A stretch of DNA of 64,000 bases from Abelmoschus esculentus (taxonomy: Eukaryota > Streptophyta > Magnoliopsida > Malvales > Malvaceae), in assembly GCA_035048815.1 (NCBI GenBank), contig JAUCBN010000018.1:14527001-14591000 (forward strand), in the 5' to 3' direction. The position numbers were made by a program, and so were the translations under genes. Shown here piece by piece: positions 62,656 to 64,000 of this stretch (position 1 is the stretch's first letter; each line of letters begins with the position of its first letter). The notes under the pieces are model-generated. The model searched no databases. It was not told the DNA's origin and saw nothing but the letters and a program-made list of their open reading frames with translations.

Positions 62656-62924
62656 GGACTTTTTGCCCAATTTTCTAAGGATGAGCTAGAAGGTTCTATG
62701 ATTCATGTTATGGGTTCACATGAGATGTTCATGACATAAAATGACTAATGTAAATCGAAATTGGTAAATGGGTTATGATATGAGAAATTATCCTTGCATG
62801 TTCGTGTTAGCTTGGTTGTGGTATTATCTTGATGTAAGATCATATGTGTATCACCTTGTGTGGTATGATTCATTTGATTGATGGGATCCGGATACCCTTT
62901 GAGTGATAGTGTTACAACACAACG

Positions 62925-63113
62925 AAGGTCATCCGATGTGAGATTCCGGGTGATGTTTGAAGGCCATCCGATGTGAGATTTCGGGTGATGACTTGCTCGA
63001 TGCGAGATTCCGAGCCCCACTCGATACGAGATTCTGAGTGAAGACTCAATGCGAGATTCCAAGTATATTAGTTCGATGTGAGATTTTAAGAAGTCCAATG
63101 TGAGATTCTGGAC
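62925..63113 (+). repeat. Degenerate tandem repeat, TCGATGYGAGATTCCGRGT unit
   Basis: About eight units of 20-32 bp around CGATGTGAGATTCCGGGTGA, each containing GAGATTY. The minus-strand ORF 62745-63098 is a by-product of this repeat. Confidence 0.9.
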
Positions 63114-63627
63114 CGGGTGAGTTCCATAGTGTCGGGTTGACAGTGGGCCTCACTCTTGATTTGTTTACTTTATACTTTTGGTTGCATTTGGCATGTCATA
63201 TCATCATATTATCTTATCTCGCATGTTTATGGTTCTGATTTGCTTGAAAGCACAGTCGATACGTTATGTACCCACTGAGCTTTTGTAACTCAGCATTTTG
63301 GGATTTGTTTCCATGTGTAGGTTTGTAGGCGACGATCGTGTGGACGTTGCGGAGCACCATCAGCGAAGGACTTTAGCATTGACCGGTTGGTGGAGTACAG
63401 TTGCTAGATTATTGGGCTATGTATTCGTAGGACCATTTGTTGTAATTGTAACTCTATTTTATTTTAATTTGTCAAGGTCAAATATTTTATTAAACTTTGA
63501 ATTTTAATATCGTTTTTAAATTATATCATATTTCATGAATTGATTTGGAATTTATTTGAAATTTTACAAATACGGGTTTGAGCTTAGGGCCCGAATGTGG
63601 AACCCAAGTACGGGGTGTTATATTTAG

Positions 63628-63640
63628 TGGTATCAGATCC
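63628..63640 (+). other. Primer-binding site, initiator-Met tRNA type
   Basis: TGGTATCAGATCC matches the plant iMet-tRNA complement TGGTATCAGAGCC at 12 of 13 positions and lies five bases after the LTR end. Confidence 0.85.
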
Positions 63641-63790
63641 TAGGTTTAGTCGGTTCTAGGATGTCCCCGAGGATGAGATTCGGGTGTTGTAATAAGTTTC
63701 TAGCGAATACATGCCGTTGAGTCTTAGTAGTACTTGAAAAGCTGATTTTCGATGGTGTAATCCTTTTGTTTGATTGTGAAGAGGTGAATC

Positions 63791-64000
63791 ATGCCTAGGA
63801 GGTTCAAAGACGTTGAGGAGAGCTTGGGTTCCCATGAGGGGAGCGTTGGTGAGGATAGTATGTATGAGGTGGACGAGTCCGAGGAAAGGGTTAGGCCAAG
63901 GGCGAATTACTTCACCCATTTGCACCGTGATTTGAATTGGATAGTGAGGGCTATTCCGAGGCGTGCGCCTACCCCACGTGAGGCACTTATCGAGAGGGTT
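63791..64000 (+). CDS. Ty3/gypsy gag, N-terminal 70 codons, cut by the window edge
   Basis: The ATG at 63791, 150 bp after the primer-binding site, opens a frame with no stop to the end of the window. It starts MPRRFKDVEESLGSHEG, then an acidic stretch (EDSMYEVDESEE), then VRPRANYFTHLHRDLNWIVR. A short basic/acidic leader before the gag capsid domain is usual for plant chromovirus-like gypsy elements. The capsid domain itself would lie beyond the edge. The minus-strand ORF over the same bases (63656-63925) is a shadow. The absence of stops fits a fairly young element, but 70 codons are too few to be sure. Confidence 0.72.
   Translation, partial: MPRRFKDVEESLGSHEGSVGEDSMYEVDESEERVRPRANYFTHLHRDLNWIVRAIPRRAPTPREALIERV

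Larger units (their letters stand above)
61508..63622 (+). repeat. 5' LTR of the gypsy element
   Basis: Starts TGTCATGACCCAAATTTCGG. The end is placed at CGGGGTGTTATA just before the primer-binding site, though a canonical CA end is not present. It carries a TATCGATA array (62370-62655) and a tandem repeat (62925-63113). The partner LTR lies outside the window, so the right limit is inferred. Confidence 0.78.
61508..64000 (+). mobile_element. Ty3/gypsy retrotransposon, left end (continues past the window)
   Basis: LTR from TGTCATGACCC (61508) to about 63622, primer-binding site at 63628, then gag from 63791. Gag is open to the window edge. It inserted about 40 bp upstream of the TNP2 start codon, so it separates that gene from its own 5' end. 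Of the elements here it has the least obvious decay. Confidence 0.87.

Noticed and set aside
1..64000. tRNA, rRNA, organellar inserts, riboswitches, prokaryotic operons
   Set aside because: None recognised on either strand. The content is plant nuclear throughout.

Overview
This window is plant nuclear DNA, almost certainly from a eudicot. It is AT-rich, has one intron-containing gene with plant splice sites, and is otherwise packed with plant transposons: Ty1/copia, Ty3/gypsy, CACTA, Mutator-type fold-back elements and hAT-like MITEs. A DUF7745-type gag protein and LTRs studded with GTATCGATAC palindromes are familiar to me from Malvaceae-like genomes. That family assignment is a guess from memory, not something shown here.

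Layout. 1-8240 is a decayed Ty1/copia element with two LTRs. It carries a 2.1-kb solo LTR (1886-3997, TSD TGACA) and a fold-back MITE (4195-4980, 9-bp TSD). 8460-11492 is a second, more decayed copia ending in a 3' LTR that has a perfect 144-bp tandem duplication. 11885-23652 is a graveyard of short elements: two members of one Mutator-type MITE family, a 1.6-kb fold-back element whose related empty site is present elsewhere in the window, three copies of a poly(A)-tailed retroposon, and hAT-like units. 23815-25472 is the only clear host gene, a five-exon, 359-codon zinc alcohol dehydrogenase of the cinnamyl-alcohol/mannitol/8-hydroxygeraniol dehydrogenase class. The acceptor of its last intron reads AA instead of AG.

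28209-41622 is a non-autonomous CACTA element (CACTACACC...GGTTTAGTG) split by a 10.4-kb LTR retrotransposon (31031-41418, TSD GCCAC). That retroelement has a DUF7745/coiled-coil gag relic, an integrase-tail relic and a 5' LTR that has lost about 1.7 kb including the promoter. 44490-61467 is a CACTA (En/Spm) transposon on the minus strand, with a TNP2-type transposase and a second Transposase_24-type ORF. Its TNP2 gene is interrupted at two points. The first holds a 1-kb solo LTR (TSD GAATT) that itself contains a 3.5-kb solo LTR (TSD CAGGG). The second holds a solo LTR (TSD AAATC) that contains another solo LTR of the same family (TSD ATATT). 61508-64000 is the left end of a Ty3/gypsy element: 2.1-kb LTR, iMet-type primer-binding site and the first 70 codons of gag, open at the window edge.

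No host genes work together here. The functional content is one dehydrogenase gene of doubtful integrity, with a MITE in its proximal promoter, and one possibly young gypsy element. I found no CRISPR, operon, rRNA or tRNA, and no evidence for an undescribed biological system. What is notable is the clarity of the nested insertion history, most layers of which have readable target-site duplications, and the recurrence of CpG-centred palindrome arrays in LTRs of different families.
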